Numbered from the stretch's first letter, positions 47,664 through 56,711 are shown. The stretch is DNA of 64,000 nucleotides from Pseudomonas syringae (GCF_001698815.1 NZ_LGSI01000032.1:94115-158114); one strand, 5' to 3'. Notes: generated by a model not told the origin, from the sequence alone. Made by a program: numbers and translations.

Positions 47664-49070
47664 ATGTCGAAGTCGGTTCAACTCATCAAAGATCATGACG
47701 TTAAGTGGATTGATCTGCGCTTCACGGACACCAAAGGCACTCAGCATCACGTGACCATGCCGGCTCGCGACGCGCTGGATGAAGATTTCTTTGAAATCGG
47801 CAAAATGTTCGACGGCTCCTCCATTGCTGGCTGGAAAGGCATCGAAGCTTCCGACATGATCCTGATGCCGGACGACAGCACAGCCGTGCTCGACCCGTTC
47901 ACCGAAGAGCCAACCATCATCTTGGTTTGCGACATCATCGAACCTTCGACCATGCAAGGCTATGACCGCGACCCACGCGCCATCGCTCACCGTGCCGAGG
48001 AATACCTGAAGTCCACCGGTATCGGCGACACCGTATTCGTTGGTCCGGAACCAGAATTCTTCATCTTCGACGAAGTGAAGTTCAAGTCCGACATCTCCGG
48101 CTCCATGTTCAAGATCTTCTCCGAACAAGGTTCGTGGATGTCTGACCAGGACGTGGAAGGCGGCAACAAAGGCCACCGTCCAGGCGTGAAAGGCGGCTAT
48201 TTCCCTGTTCCGCCGTTCGACCACGACCACGAAATCCGTACCTCCATGTGTAATGCCATGGAAGAAATGGGCCTGGTCATCGAAGTTCACCACCACGAAG
48301 TGGCGACTGCCGGTCAGAACGAAATCGGCGTCAAGTTCAACACGCTGGTCAAGAAGGCTGACGAAGTTCAGACCCTCAAGTACTGCGTACACAACGTTGC
48401 CGACGCTTACGGCCGCACCGCTACCTTCATGCCTAAGCCTCTGTACGGCGATAACGGTTCGGGTATGCACGTTCACATGTCCATCTCCAAAGATGGCAAG
48501 AACACCTTTGCTGGCGAAGGTTATGCCGGTCTGTCCGATACCGCCCTGTTCTTCATCGGCGGCATCATCAAGCACGGTAAGGCCCTGAACGGCTTCACCA
48601 ACCCGTCGACCAACTCCTACAAGCGTCTGGTCCCAGGTTTCGAAGCTCCGGTAATGCTGGCCTACTCGGCTCGTAACCGTTCTGCTTCCATCCGTATTCC
48701 TTACGTGTCGAGCCCTAAAGCCCGCCGTATCGAAGCGCGCTTCCCGGATCCAGCAGCCAACCCGTACCTGGGCTTCGCTGCACTGTTGATGGCTGGCCTG
48801 GACGGCATCCAGAACAAGATCCACCCTGGCGACGCAGCTGACAAAAACCTGTATGACCTGCCGCCTGAAGAGGCCAAAGAGATCCCACAAGTTTGCGGCA
48901 GCCTGAAAGAAGCCCTGGAAGAGCTGGACAAAGGTCGTGCGTTCCTGACCAAGGGCGGCGTTTTCAGCGACGACTTCATCGACGCTTACATCGCTCTGAA
49001 AAGCGAAGAAGAAATCAAAGTACGCACCTTCGTACACCCACTGGAATACGAGCTGTACTACAGCTGCTGA
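47664..49070 (+). CDS. glnA: Glutamine synthetase type I (beta)
   Basis: A 468-residue enzyme that makes glutamine from glutamate and ammonia. The start is ATG 47664 behind GGAGGA. Landmarks are [17 protein letters not shown] near 50, [19 protein letters not shown] near 260 (ATP-binding signature) and the adenylylation Tyr397 in [12 protein letters not shown], so activity is controlled by adenylylation. Expression is nitrogen-regulated through the sigma-54 promoter upstream. It ends at a strong terminator. Confidence 0.99.
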   Translation: MSKSVQLIKDHDVKWIDLRFTDTKGTQHHVTMPARDALDEDFFEIGKMFDGSSIAGWKGIEASDMILMPDDSTAVLDPFTEEPTIILVCDIIEPSTMQGYDRDPRAIAHRAEEYLKSTGIGDTVFVGPEPEFFIFDEVKFKSDISGSMFKIFSEQGSWMSDQDVEGGNKGHRPGVKGGYFPVPPFDHDHEIRTSMCNAMEEMGLVIEVHHHEVATAGQNEIGVKFNTLVKKADEVQTLKYCVHNVADAYGRTATFMPKPLYGDNGSGMHVHMSISKDGKNTFAGEGYAGLSDTALFFIGGIIKHGKALNGFTNPSTNSYKRLVPGFEAPVMLAYSARNRSASIRIPYVSSPKARRIEARFPDPAANPYLGFAALLMAGLDGIQNKIHPGDAADKNLYDLPPEEAKEIPQVCGSLKEALEELDKGRAFLTKGGVFSDDFIDAYIALKSEEEIKVRTFVHPLEYELYYSC

Positions 49071-49100
49071 TCCAGTCACGTCAGCAGTTTTGACGTAGCA

Positions 49101-49128
49101 AAGAGGCCTCCTTCGGGAGGCCTTTTTT
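49101..49128 (+). terminator. Rho-independent terminator of glnA
   Basis: GAGGCCTCC / GGAGGCCT stem with a TTCG loop and T6. A close copy occurs at 49876. Confidence 0.92.
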
Positions 49129-49234
49129 ATGGGCCGGTTTTCTGGTTGACTACCCGGCCCTGCGCGCAAACCGCTCGAGTGCGCCCTTGCAGCGCAACGC
49201 TTGGATCCCACAAAAACAATGTAGAGATCAACCG

Positions 49235-49813
49235 ATGCCCAACGCCAGCAAAATGGTTCGACGTCTTCTTCTTCCCGCATGCATCGTCAGTATTGGCGCG
49301 TGTACCTCGAATCTCCCGGCTCCTCCGCCGCCCCCCGCAGCACTCGCACCCTTGCTCGGCAGCATCAGTGAGCGCCTGACCATCGCCGATCAGGTTGCGC
49401 TGACCAAATGGGACAGCGGCAAACCGATTCAGGACAGCCCGCGCGAGCAGCAAGTCATTGCAGCCGCAGCCAAACTTGCGCCGAGCTACAAGCTCGATGG
49501 CGATGAAGTCAGCCAGTTCCTGGCGGCCCAGATCGAAGCGAACAAACTGGTGCAATACGCGCTGCTTGCCACCTGGCACGCGGCCGGCAAGGCTCCCGAC
49601 AGCCCAAGGCCGGACCTGACCAAGCAGATCCGTCCAAAACTTGATCAGCTGCAAATCCAGCTGCTGCAAAATTACGCCGCGTTTGCCCCCTATCGGCGCG
49701 ACCCAGACTGCCCGAACTGGTTGGGCCAGCAACGCGCGCGGCAGGCCAGGGATACGGTTCATGATCTGGCGCTGGTACGGGCAACCGGGGAATTGTGCAT
49801 CAAGAGCCAATGA
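49235..49813 (+). CDS. Secreted chorismate mutase, AroQ-gamma type
   Basis: A 192-residue protein. The N-terminus has a signal sequence with a possible lipobox (SIGAC, Cys at 23), so it may be a periplasmic lipoprotein. The rest has the periplasmic monofunctional chorismate mutase pattern: ISERLTIADQVALTKWDSG near 45, PREQQVIAAAAKLA near 69, and FLAAQIEANKLVQYALLATW near 98. It converts chorismate to prephenate outside the cytoplasm. ATG 49235 follows a weak GAGAT site; an upstream in-frame ATG at 49187 lacks a signal sequence. It sits between two near-identical terminators. Confidence 0.85.
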   Translation: MPNASKMVRRLLLPACIVSIGACTSNLPAPPPPPAALAPLLGSISERLTIADQVALTKWDSGKPIQDSPREQQVIAAAAKLAPSYKLDGDEVSQFLAAQIEANKLVQYALLATWHAAGKAPDSPRPDLTKQIRPKLDQLQIQLLQNYAAFAPYRRDPDCPNWLGQQRARQARDTVHDLALVRATGELCIKSQ

Positions 49814-49875
49814 GCACCGCGTTCATCAATCAACTCCGCTGAACAGTATCGAAGCCACATCAATGTCGACTTGGC

Positions 49876-49904
49876 AAAGAGGCCTCCTTCACGAGGCCTT
49901 TTTT
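49876..49904 (+). terminator. Terminator after the chorismate mutase gene, near-copy of the glnA terminator
   Basis: GCAAAGAGGCCTCCTTC is shared with the glnA terminator, followed by ACGAGGCCTTTTTTATG. The stem is seven pairs with T6. Confidence 0.8.
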
Positions 49905-50061
49905 ATGCTCGCTGAAAATCAGTATTCCGATGTGGTATCGGGTTACCGCACTCACCTCCGGCCTTTTAGACATCCTTCGCACTGCGCGCACCTGCTCGAT
50001 TCCGAGGAGTGCAATGAGCCGCCTTTGGGCAGGCTCCAACGAAGAAAGGAATGCTCCAGAT

Positions 50062-50469
50062 ATGTTCAAAAAAGTGCTCGTTGTCCTTGGCGTACTGTTA
50101 ACCACCACCGCCTGTAAAGCACAGCCAGGCGAGCTTGATTCAACCGTACTGCTCAAATCGACCACTTCCTGGGACGGCACAGCCTATAAGGCTTACCCTG
50201 CCGGCCAGCCGGAATTGACCCTGCTGAAAATCAACATACCTGCGAAAACCACACTGAACTGGCACAAACACCCGATTCCCAATGCCGCTTATGTGGCCTC
50301 GGGCGAGCTGGAAGTCGAAACACAGGACGGCAGCAAATCAATCCGCCTGAAACAGGGTGACACCCTGGCAGAATTGGTGGATATCATGCATCGCGGCAAA
50401 ACCGGCGATAGCCCGGTGGAACTCATTGTGTTCTATGCTGGTACTCCGGGCGTTGCACTGTCGGAGTAG
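50062..50469 (+). CDS. Cupin-domain lipoprotein
   Basis: A 135-residue protein. MFKKVLVVLGVLLTTTAC is a lipoprotein signal peptide with a lipobox ending at Cys18. The mature part is a single cupin with HKHPIPNAAYVASGELEVE near 68 and GDTLAELVDIMHRGKTG near 98. The two His in WHKHP may hold a metal. Function unknown. It sits in the glnA-ntrBC interval. Confidence 0.82.
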   Translation: MFKKVLVVLGVLLTTTACKAQPGELDSTVLLKSTTSWDGTAYKAYPAGQPELTLLKINIPAKTTLNWHKHPIPNAAYVASGELEVETQDGSKSIRLKQGDTLAELVDIMHRGKTGDSPVELIVFYAGTPGVALSE

Positions 50470-50522
50470 CTGCCACAGTAACCACCAGAGCAACCGCGCA
50501 AGCCATTGTCATTGGAGTGTTC

Positions 50523-51053
50523 ATGCGTCGAAGCCTTATCTGCCTGCTGCTGTTGATCGCCTTGCCTGCGGCGGCGCAGATCTACAAATACACCGATGCC
50601 AATGGCAACACCGCGTTTACCAATCAGCCTCCGGATGGCATCAAGGCGGAGGTCATCGAGCTGCCGCCGCTGAACAGCGTCGAAACGCCGAAGCTGTCGA
50701 GCCCTGTGCAGAACCCACCAAGCGGGTCACGCCCGGTCTCTGCTCAGCCTGAGGCGGCCTATCAGGTGCTGGAGCTGACCGATCTGCCTGCTGGCGAAGC
50801 GTTGCGCGCCAACAATGGCACCTTCACCGTCGGCGTGATGATCCAGCCACGTCTGGCGCCGGGCCATCAACTGCAACTGCTGGTGGATGGCAATCCGTAT
50901 GGCCAGCCGGGCAATGTTCCGCGGCTGCAGGTCGTCAATCTTGATCGGGGCGAACACAGCTTCGCAGTTATCGTGCGGGATCAACAAGGCATTGTTCAGC
51001 AAAGTCCGACCGTCACCCTTACAGTGCAGCGAGTCCATATTGGCAAGCCTTGA
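50523..51053 (+). CDS. DUF4124-domain periplasmic protein, copy 1
   Basis: A 176-residue protein with a signal peptide (MRRSLICLLLLIALPAAAQ). A DUF4124 segment follows at once (IYKYTDANGNTAFTNQPPDG), then a Pro-rich linker. A beta-rich C-terminal part (ALRANNGTFTVGVMIQPRLAPGH ... LDRGEHSFAVIV) looks like an Ig-type fold. It is the first of two tandem paralogues before ntrBC. Function unknown. Confidence 0.85.
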   Translation: MRRSLICLLLLIALPAAAQIYKYTDANGNTAFTNQPPDGIKAEVIELPPLNSVETPKLSSPVQNPPSGSRPVSAQPEAAYQVLELTDLPAGEALRANNGTFTVGVMIQPRLAPGHQLQLLVDGNPYGQPGNVPRLQVVNLDRGEHSFAVIVRDQQGIVQQSPTVTLTVQRVHIGKP

Positions 51054-51063
51054 GTCGCGCCTG

Positions 51064-51681
51064 ATGCGCTGCGCAGTGTTCTGGCTGTTGCTGCTGATTG
51101 GCCTGCCGGCAATGGCGGACGTCTACACCTATATCGACGCCGAGGGGAATCGCGTATTCACCGACCAGCCCCGCAAGAATGCCAAGCGGGTGGAGATCCT
51201 GCCCAGCAACAGCACCACCGGTGCGCCACCCAAGCGTGCGCTGCAAACCAGCCCCGCCAAGCCCAAGGCAAAAGCGATGTTTCGTTACGAATTGCTGCGG
51301 ATTCTGGTGCCTGAACCCGACGCCACGGTGCGCAGCGCTCCAGGCGAATTGATCGTCAGCGTCACCAGCGACCCGGCGCTGCAGCCGGGTCACGGTTATC
51401 GATTGCTGGTAGATGGCAAACCTTACGCCGATGCCGGACGTAGCCCGGTCTTTCCCCTGAGCAATATCGATCGAGGGACGCATCAACTGTCGGTGGAAAT
51501 CGTCGACGAAGCGGGCCGGGTTCTGGAGCGAACGCCTAACCAGCCTTTCCACATGCAGCGCATCTCCTTGGCACAAAAACGACTGGCGCAGCCCTGCAAG
51601 ACTGACGATTACGGCGTTCGTCCTGAATGCCCGCTGAGCACCAAGCCCGAAGAAAAAAGCAGTTTCCTGCCATTCTTCTAA
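51064..51681 (+). CDS. DUF4124-domain periplasmic protein, copy 2
   Basis: A 205-residue paralogue of the preceding gene, starting 10 bases after its stop. The signal peptide is MRCAVFWLLLLIGLPAMA, the DUF4124 part VYTYIDAEGNRVFTDQPRKN, and the beta-rich part LIVSVTSDPALQPGHGYRLL ... NIDRGTHQLSVEIVDEAGRV. An extra C-terminal tail with two Cys is seen. Pseudomonads typically carry these DUF4124 genes between glnA and ntrB; the role is unknown. Confidence 0.85.
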   Translation: MRCAVFWLLLLIGLPAMADVYTYIDAEGNRVFTDQPRKNAKRVEILPSNSTTGAPPKRALQTSPAKPKAKAMFRYELLRILVPEPDATVRSAPGELIVSVTSDPALQPGHGYRLLVDGKPYADAGRSPVFPLSNIDRGTHQLSVEIVDEAGRVLERTPNQPFHMQRISLAQKRLAQPCKTDDYGVRPECPLSTKPEEKSSFLPFF

Positions 51682-51705
51682 GTGCGACGTGTTGCTTAAC
51701 GGCTA

Positions 51706-51722
51706 AGCTCCATATTGGTGCA
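51706..51722. promoter_or_regulatory. NtrC-type binding site upstream of ntrBC
   Basis: AGCTCCATATTGGTGCA fits the 17-base NtrC consensus TGCACYA-N3-TGGTGCA with two mismatches. It lies about 130 bases before the sigma-54 promoter, a normal enhancer distance. Confidence 0.6.
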
Positions 51723-51849
51723 ATAAAATGGCAGCCTGCGATAGCTTGAGCCCATTTTGGGTCGAAAAAAGCCCGCGCCCGTGACTGAAAGCAGACCTCT
51801 GTCCAAAAAAAGCCCGGATTTGCAGATTAAACGCTTCTTTTCGGAGCCT

Positions 51850-51865
51850 TGGTTTGGTTTTTGCA
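51850..51865 (+). promoter_or_regulatory. Probable sigma-54 promoter of ntrBC
   Basis: TGGTTTGGTTTTTGCA has GG and GC exactly 10 bases apart with TTGCA at -12. The -24 part departs from TGGCA. Confidence 0.6.
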
Positions 51866-52003
51866 ACTTCCCCGCAACAGCATCCTTATTTGCACTGTGC
51901 GCGAGCGTATCAGTGGTTTTGCCAACGCTGGAGAAGACCAACCAGTGCCTGCGATACCGGGCTTGCCTGGGTTGCAATGTGCCAAAAGAGGTCAACGACT
52001 TTC

Positions 52004-53089
52004 ATGACTATCAGCGACGCGCTGCACCGTTTGTTACTGGATAACCTGACCACTGCCACCATTCTGCTCAATGCCGACCTGCGCCTTGAGTACATGAACC
52101 CCGCAGCGGAAATGCTGCTGGCCATCAGCGGTCAACGCAGCCATGGGCAATTCATCAGTGAATTGTTCACCGAGTCGGCAGAAGCCTTGAGCTCGCTGCG
52201 TCAGGCTGTGGAACAAGCGCACCCGTTCACCAAGCGCGAGGCGATGCTGACTGCCCTGACGGGTCAGACATTGACAGTTGATTACGCGGTTACACCGATC
52301 CTCAGCCAAGGCGAAACCATGCTGCTGCTGGAAGTCCATCCCCGTGATCGCCTGCTGCGGATCACCAAGGAAGAGGCCCAGTTGTCCAAGCAGGAAACCA
52401 CCAAGATGCTGGTGCGTGGCCTGGCCCATGAGATCAAGAATCCGCTGGGCGGGATTCGTGGCGCGGCCCAGTTGCTGGCCCGCGAGCTGCCCGAAGAAAG
52501 CCTCAAGGATTACACCAACGTCATCATCGAGGAAGCGGACCGCCTGCGGAACCTCGTGGATCGTATGCTGGGCTCGAACAAGCTGCCTTCGCTGGCAATG
52601 ACCAACGTGCATGAAGTGCTGGAGCGCGTCTGCAGTCTGGTCGACGCGGAAAGCCAGGGTTGCATCACTTTGGTGCGCGACTATGATCCAAGTATTCCCG
52701 ACGTATTGATCGACCGTGAACAGATGATTCAGGCCGTGCTCAATATCGTGCGCAACGCGATGCAGGCCATCAGCGGGCAGAACGAGCTGCGCCTGGGCCG
52801 CATCAGTCTGCGCACCCGCGCCATGCGTCAATTCACCATCGGTCATGTTCGTCATCGGCTGGTGGCCAAGATTGAAATCATCGACAACGGCCCCGGTATT
52901 CCGGCCGAGCTTCAGGAAACCATTTTTTACCCGATGGTCAGCGGCCGTCCCGACGGCACCGGGCTCGGACTTGCCATTACCCAGAACATAATTAGTCAGC
53001 ACCAAGGACTGATCGAGTGTGACAGCCATCCTGGCCACACAACGTTTTCGATCTTCCTGCCGCTGGAACAAGGAGCAGCTTCGACATGA
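52004..53089 (+). CDS. ntrB: Nitrogen regulation sensor histidine kinase NtrB
   Basis: A 361-residue cytoplasmic kinase/phosphatase. A PAS domain (residues 1-115, LNADLRLEYMNPAAEMLL) precedes the H-box GLAHEIKNPLGGIRGAAQLL with phosphoacceptor His142. The ATP domain has an N-box (AVLNIVRNAMQAI near 245), IIDNGPGIP near 290 and GTGLGLAI near 320. It phosphorylates NtrC under nitrogen limitation, as signalled through PII. ATG 52004 gives the family length. It overlaps ntrC by four bases. Confidence 0.97.
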   Translation: MTISDALHRLLLDNLTTATILLNADLRLEYMNPAAEMLLAISGQRSHGQFISELFTESAEALSSLRQAVEQAHPFTKREAMLTALTGQTLTVDYAVTPILSQGETMLLLEVHPRDRLLRITKEEAQLSKQETTKMLVRGLAHEIKNPLGGIRGAAQLLARELPEESLKDYTNVIIEEADRLRNLVDRMLGSNKLPSLAMTNVHEVLERVCSLVDAESQGCITLVRDYDPSIPDVLIDREQMIQAVLNIVRNAMQAISGQNELRLGRISLRTRAMRQFTIGHVRHRLVAKIEIIDNGPGIPAELQETIFYPMVSGRPDGTGLGLAITQNIISQHQGLIECDSHPGHTTFSIFLPLEQGAAST

Positions 53090-54522
53090 GCCGTAGTGAA
53101 ACTGTCTGGATCGTTGATGACGATCGTTCCATCCGATGGGTACTGGAAAAGGCCTTGCAACAGGAAGGCATGACCACGCAAAGCTTCGACAGCGCCGACG
53201 GCGTGATGAGCCGCCTGGCCCGTCAGCAACCGGACGTGATCATCTCCGATATCCGCATGCCCGGCGCCAGTGGTCTGGACCTGCTGGCGCGGATTCGCGA
53301 ACAGCACCCGCGCCTGCCGGTCATCATCATGACCGCCCATTCCGACCTCGATAGCGCCGTGGCGTCCTATCAAGGTGGCGCGTTCGAGTACTTGCCCAAG
53401 CCATTTGACGTCGATGAAGCGGTGTCTCTGGTCAAGCGTGCCAACCAGCATGCCCAGGAACAGCAAGGCATAAACGTTGCCCCAACCCTGACGCGCACTC
53501 CGGAAATCATTGGCGAAGCGCCAGCGATGCAAGAAGTGTTTCGCGCCATCGGCCGCTTAAGCCATTCCAACATCACCGTGTTGATCAACGGTGAGTCGGG
53601 TACCGGTAAAGAGCTGGTTGCCCACGCTTTGCACCGCCACAGCCCGCGTTCGGCTTCGCCGTTCATCGCGTTGAACATGGCGGCGATTCCCAAGGACTTG
53701 ATGGAATCCGAGCTGTTTGGCCACGAGAAAGGCGCCTTTACCGGCGCGGCCAACCTGCGTCGCGGTCGTTTCGAGCAGGCCGATGGCGGCACACTGTTTC
53801 TCGATGAAATCGGCGACATGCCGGCCGACACCCAGACGCGCCTGCTGCGGGTTCTGGCGGATGGCGAATTTTATCGTGTTGGCGGTCATACGCCAGTCAA
53901 GGTCGACGTACGAATCATCGCTGCGACTCACCAGAACCTGGAAACCCTGGTGCAAGCGGGTAAATTCCGTGAAGACTTGTTCCACCGTCTGAACGTGATC
54001 CGCATCCACATTCCGCGCATGTCCGACCGTCGCGAAGACATTCCGACCCTGGCCAAGCACTTCCTCAGCCGTGCAGCCCAGGAGCTTGCGGTCGAGCCAA
54101 AACTGCTCAAGCCGGAAACCGAGGAATACCTCAAGCATCTGCCATGGCCGGGTAACGTTCGTCAGCTGGAAAACACCTGCCGCTGGATTACCGTCATGGC
54201 ATCCGGCCGTGAAGTGCACATCAGCGATTTGCCGCCTGAACTGCTGAGCCTGCCGCAAGACGCCGCGCCCGTGACCAACTGGGAACAAGCGCTGCGCCAA
54301 TGGGCCGATCAGGCACTGGCGCGCGGCCAGTCCAGCCTGCTCGACAGCGCTGTGCCGACGTTCGAACGCATCATGATCGAAACCGCCCTCAAGCACACCG
54401 CTGGCCGCCGTCGCGACGCCGCCGTTTTGCTGGGTTGGGGTCGTAACACCTTGACGCGCAAGATCAAGGAGTTGGGTATGAAGATCGATGGCGGGGATGA
54501 CGACGAGGGTGATGAGGGCTGA
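53086..54522 (+). CDS. ntrC: Nitrogen regulator NtrC, sigma-54 activator
   Basis: A 478-residue response regulator: receiver domain with phosphoacceptor D55 (VIISDIRMPG), AAA+ domain with Walker A GESGTGKELVAHAL near 168 and the sigma-54 contact loop ESELFGHEKGAFTGA near 205, and a C-terminal Fis-type HTH (GRRRDAAVLLGWGRNTLTRKI). It activates glnA and its own operon at sigma-54 promoters. The acidic tail ends GGDDDEGDEG. Confidence 0.98.
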   Translation: MSRSETVWIVDDDRSIRWVLEKALQQEGMTTQSFDSADGVMSRLARQQPDVIISDIRMPGASGLDLLARIREQHPRLPVIIMTAHSDLDSAVASYQGGAFEYLPKPFDVDEAVSLVKRANQHAQEQQGINVAPTLTRTPEIIGEAPAMQEVFRAIGRLSHSNITVLINGESGTGKELVAHALHRHSPRSASPFIALNMAAIPKDLMESELFGHEKGAFTGAANLRRGRFEQADGGTLFLDEIGDMPADTQTRLLRVLADGEFYRVGGHTPVKVDVRIIAATHQNLETLVQAGKFREDLFHRLNVIRIHIPRMSDRREDIPTLAKHFLSRAAQELAVEPKLLKPETEEYLKHLPWPGNVRQLENTCRWITVMASGREVHISDLPPELLSLPQDAAPVTNWEQALRQWADQALARGQSSLLDSAVPTFERIMIETALKHTAGRRRDAAVLLGWGRNTLTRKIKELGMKIDGGDDDEGDEG

Positions 54523-54542
54523 TCAAAAGCCGATGAACGATC

Positions 54543-54676
54543 TGTTGGAGCGTGGCTTGCTGTAGGACCGGCTTTAGCCGGGAGGGCAATTGGTGCTCTC
54601 GCGACTAAAGTCGCTCCTACGGTCGCTCCTACGGTCGCTCCTACGGCCGATTCGCGGGCAAGCCTCGCTCCAACGG
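54543..54676. repeat. Nested REP elements: GTTGGAGCG pair interrupted by a GTAGGAC pair
   Basis: The outer arms are GTTGGAGCGTGGCTTGC (54544-54560) and GCGGGCAAGCCTCGCTCCAAC (54654-54674). Between them, starting directly after the left arm, is a complete REP pair of the other family (54561-54646). Confidence 0.85.
54611..54646. repeat. Three tandem copies of a 12-bp REP tail
   Basis: TCGCTCCTACGG occurs three times head to tail (54611, 54623, 54635) at the right end of the inner REP element. Confidence 0.95.
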
Positions 54677-54716
54677 ATATCTATCCTTCGGTTCGTGCTT
54701 GCCCGCAATCAGCTGC

Positions 54717-56711
54717 TTATCGCACCAGATGCAAAAACTGCATATGGCGTTCGTACTGGTCAAGAATGTCGTTGATGACCTGCTCCTTGGTGTAGCCCAC
54801 CAAGTCGTAGTCCTGGCTGCCCTCGCTCAGGTGAACCTCGGCGCGGTAGTAGCGACGATTATTCAACTCCTTGGAGCCCATCCCACCGCGAGCAAACGAC
54901 GGGGTAAAGAAGCCCTTCATCATCACCTGATAAATGAACGGTCGTTCTTCGCCATGGCCGATTTCCAGACTCACGCTGTCGTTGGCCGGATCAGGCTGAG
55001 CGACCACATTCAGGCCCTTCTCGGCGAACACGTTGGTCACGTCCTCAATCGCAGGCCGCACCGTCTGCTCAAGAAAGCGATACACCTCGTCCCGTGACGG
55101 GTAATGCACCGCCTGACTCAAGCGCTGACGCCAGCCGCCACGCCGCGCACCGGAAGCCGGAGCCAACGAATACAGTTGGGCAATCTGTCGCTGGGATTCC
55201 ATGAAGAACGCTTTGTGCAGCCCCCACATCATCAGCAACAGAATCAACGAGAACGGCAGCGAAGTCAGCACCACTGCGGACTTCAGCGCATCGATACTGC
55301 CGGAGAACAACAGGCCGCTGGTAATCAGCGCCGTCGCTACGCCCCAGAAAACCCGCAACCATTTCGGACCGTCTTCATCGGGATTACCGCCTTTGGCCGA
55401 CAAGGTTGAGAGCACCACAGTGCCCGAGTCTGCCGAGGTCACGAAGAACACGAAACTGATGAACACCGTCACCGCGATGACGGTTTTGCTCCACGGGTAG
55501 GTTTCCAGCAGCAGATACAGGGTCATCGACGGGTCATCGATAGCCGATTGCCCCAAGGCGACCATGCCGTGATTGATCACCTGGTCGATAGCGCTGTTGC
55601 CGAAAATCGACATCCACGCCAGGGTGAAACCCAACGGAATCAAAAGCACGCCGAAGACGAATTCACGAATGGTCCGCCCCCGGGAAATACGCGCGATGAA
55701 CAAGCCCACAAACGGCGACCATGCAATCCACCAGGCCCAGTAGAACACTGTCCAGCCGCCCAGCCAGTCACTCGGCTTGTCATAGGCGTAGACATCGAAA
55801 CTCTTGGTCGGCAGCGCGCCCAGATAATCGCCGATGTTCTGCACCAGGGTATTCAGCAAATGCTGCGTTGGCCCGGCAAACAGCACAAACAGCAGCAGCG
55901 CGCAGGCCAGCAACATGTTGATGTCGGACATGACGCGCACGCCTTTATCAACACCGGCAATCGCCACCAGAATTGCCGCGCCCATCATCAACGTGATCAA
56001 CCCGACCTGAATCCATTGGGTATGCGGCACGCCGAACAGATAGTCCAGACCAGAGTTCAGGTGCAACACGCCAAAGCCCATATCAGCGCCGAGGCCGAAG
56101 ATGGTCGCAATAATGCCGAAGCCATCCACCGCATAGCCGATGGGTCCATTGATTCGCTTGCCGATCAGCGGATATAGCGCCGAACGCAGGGCCAGCGGCA
56201 AATTATGCCGATACGCGAAATACGCCAGCGCCATGCCGACGAAGGCGAACACACCCCAGCCGTGCAGACCCCAATGCAGAAACAGCAGCTGCATCGCCTG
56301 CCGCGCCGACTCAGTCGTCCCGCCTTCGCCTTGCGGCGGTTGCAGCATGTGCGTCAGCGGCTCGGAAACGCAGAAGAAGAACAGCGTGATGCTGATCCCG
56401 GCGGCGAACAACATCCCGGCCCAGGACAAATAACTGAACTCGGGCTCGTCGTGGTCGGCACCGAGCTTGATCTTGCCGTAGCCAGACAAGGCGGTGACCA
56501 CCACGAAGACCAGATACAAAGTCATCGCCAGCATGTAGTACCAGCCGACCGTATTGGCCGCCCAGTTCTGCGCCGCCAGCAACCATTGGCCGGAAGCCTC
56601 AGGAAACGCGATGACGACCACGCCGAAAATCAGAATAAAAGACGCCGCGAAATAAAAGACCGGCGGATTCATGCGGACCGAACCGCTGGGTTGCGAAGCA
56701 GATGTGCTCAT
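54717..56711 (-). CDS. betT: BCCT-family choline/betaine transporter (BetT-like)
   Basis: A 664-residue inner-membrane transporter with about 12 helices. Family landmarks include YLSWAGMLFAAGISITLFFF near 92, IFGLGADMGFGVLHLNSGLD near 203, and WTVFYWAWWIAWSPFVGLFIARISRG near 325. The cytoplasmic C-terminus is about 150 residues, the long tail of BetT-type osmotically regulated carriers. It should import choline with protons. A perfect BetI-type palindrome precedes it, so it is likely repressed by BetI and induced by choline, although no betIBA genes are in the window. Confidence 0.93.
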   Translation of the reverse strand: MSTSASQPSGSVRMNPPVFYFAASFILIFGVVVIAFPEASGQWLLAAQNWAANTVGWYYMLAMTLYLVFVVVTALSGYGKIKLGADHDEPEFSYLSWAGMLFAAGISITLFFFCVSEPLTHMLQPPQGEGGTTESARQAMQLLFLHWGLHGWGVFAFVGMALAYFAYRHNLPLALRSALYPLIGKRINGPIGYAVDGFGIIATIFGLGADMGFGVLHLNSGLDYLFGVPHTQWIQVGLITLMMGAAILVAIAGVDKGVRVMSDINMLLACALLLFVLFAGPTQHLLNTLVQNIGDYLGALPTKSFDVYAYDKPSDWLGGWTVFYWAWWIAWSPFVGLFIARISRGRTIREFVFGVLLIPLGFTLAWMSIFGNSAIDQVINHGMVALGQSAIDDPSMTLYLLLETYPWSKTVIAVTVFISFVFFVTSADSGTVVLSTLSAKGGNPDEDGPKWLRVFWGVATALITSGLLFSGSIDALKSAVVLTSLPFSLILLLMMWGLHKAFFMESQRQIAQLYSLAPASGARRGGWRQRLSQAVHYPSRDEVYRFLEQTVRPAIEDVTNVFAEKGLNVVAQPDPANDSVSLEIGHGEERPFIYQVMMKGFFTPSFARGGMGSKELNNRRYYRAEVHLSEGSQDYDLVGYTKEQVINDILDQYERHMQFLHLVR

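Larger units (their letters stand above)
51682..52003. promoter_or_regulatory. ntrB upstream regulatory region
   Basis: These 322 bases hold an NtrC-like site (51706-51722) and a sigma-54-type promoter (51850-51865), then the ntrB leader. No gene was seen. Confidence 0.6.

Noticed and set aside
47625..49280. 551-codon open frame antisense to glnA
   Set aside because: GlnA is certain on the plus strand with a sigma-54 promoter and terminator; the antisense product resembles no family.
54543..54676. Possible CRISPR array because of repeated units after ntrC
   Set aside because: The units are REP arms and a 12-bp tandem triplication with no spacers of constant size and no cas genes.
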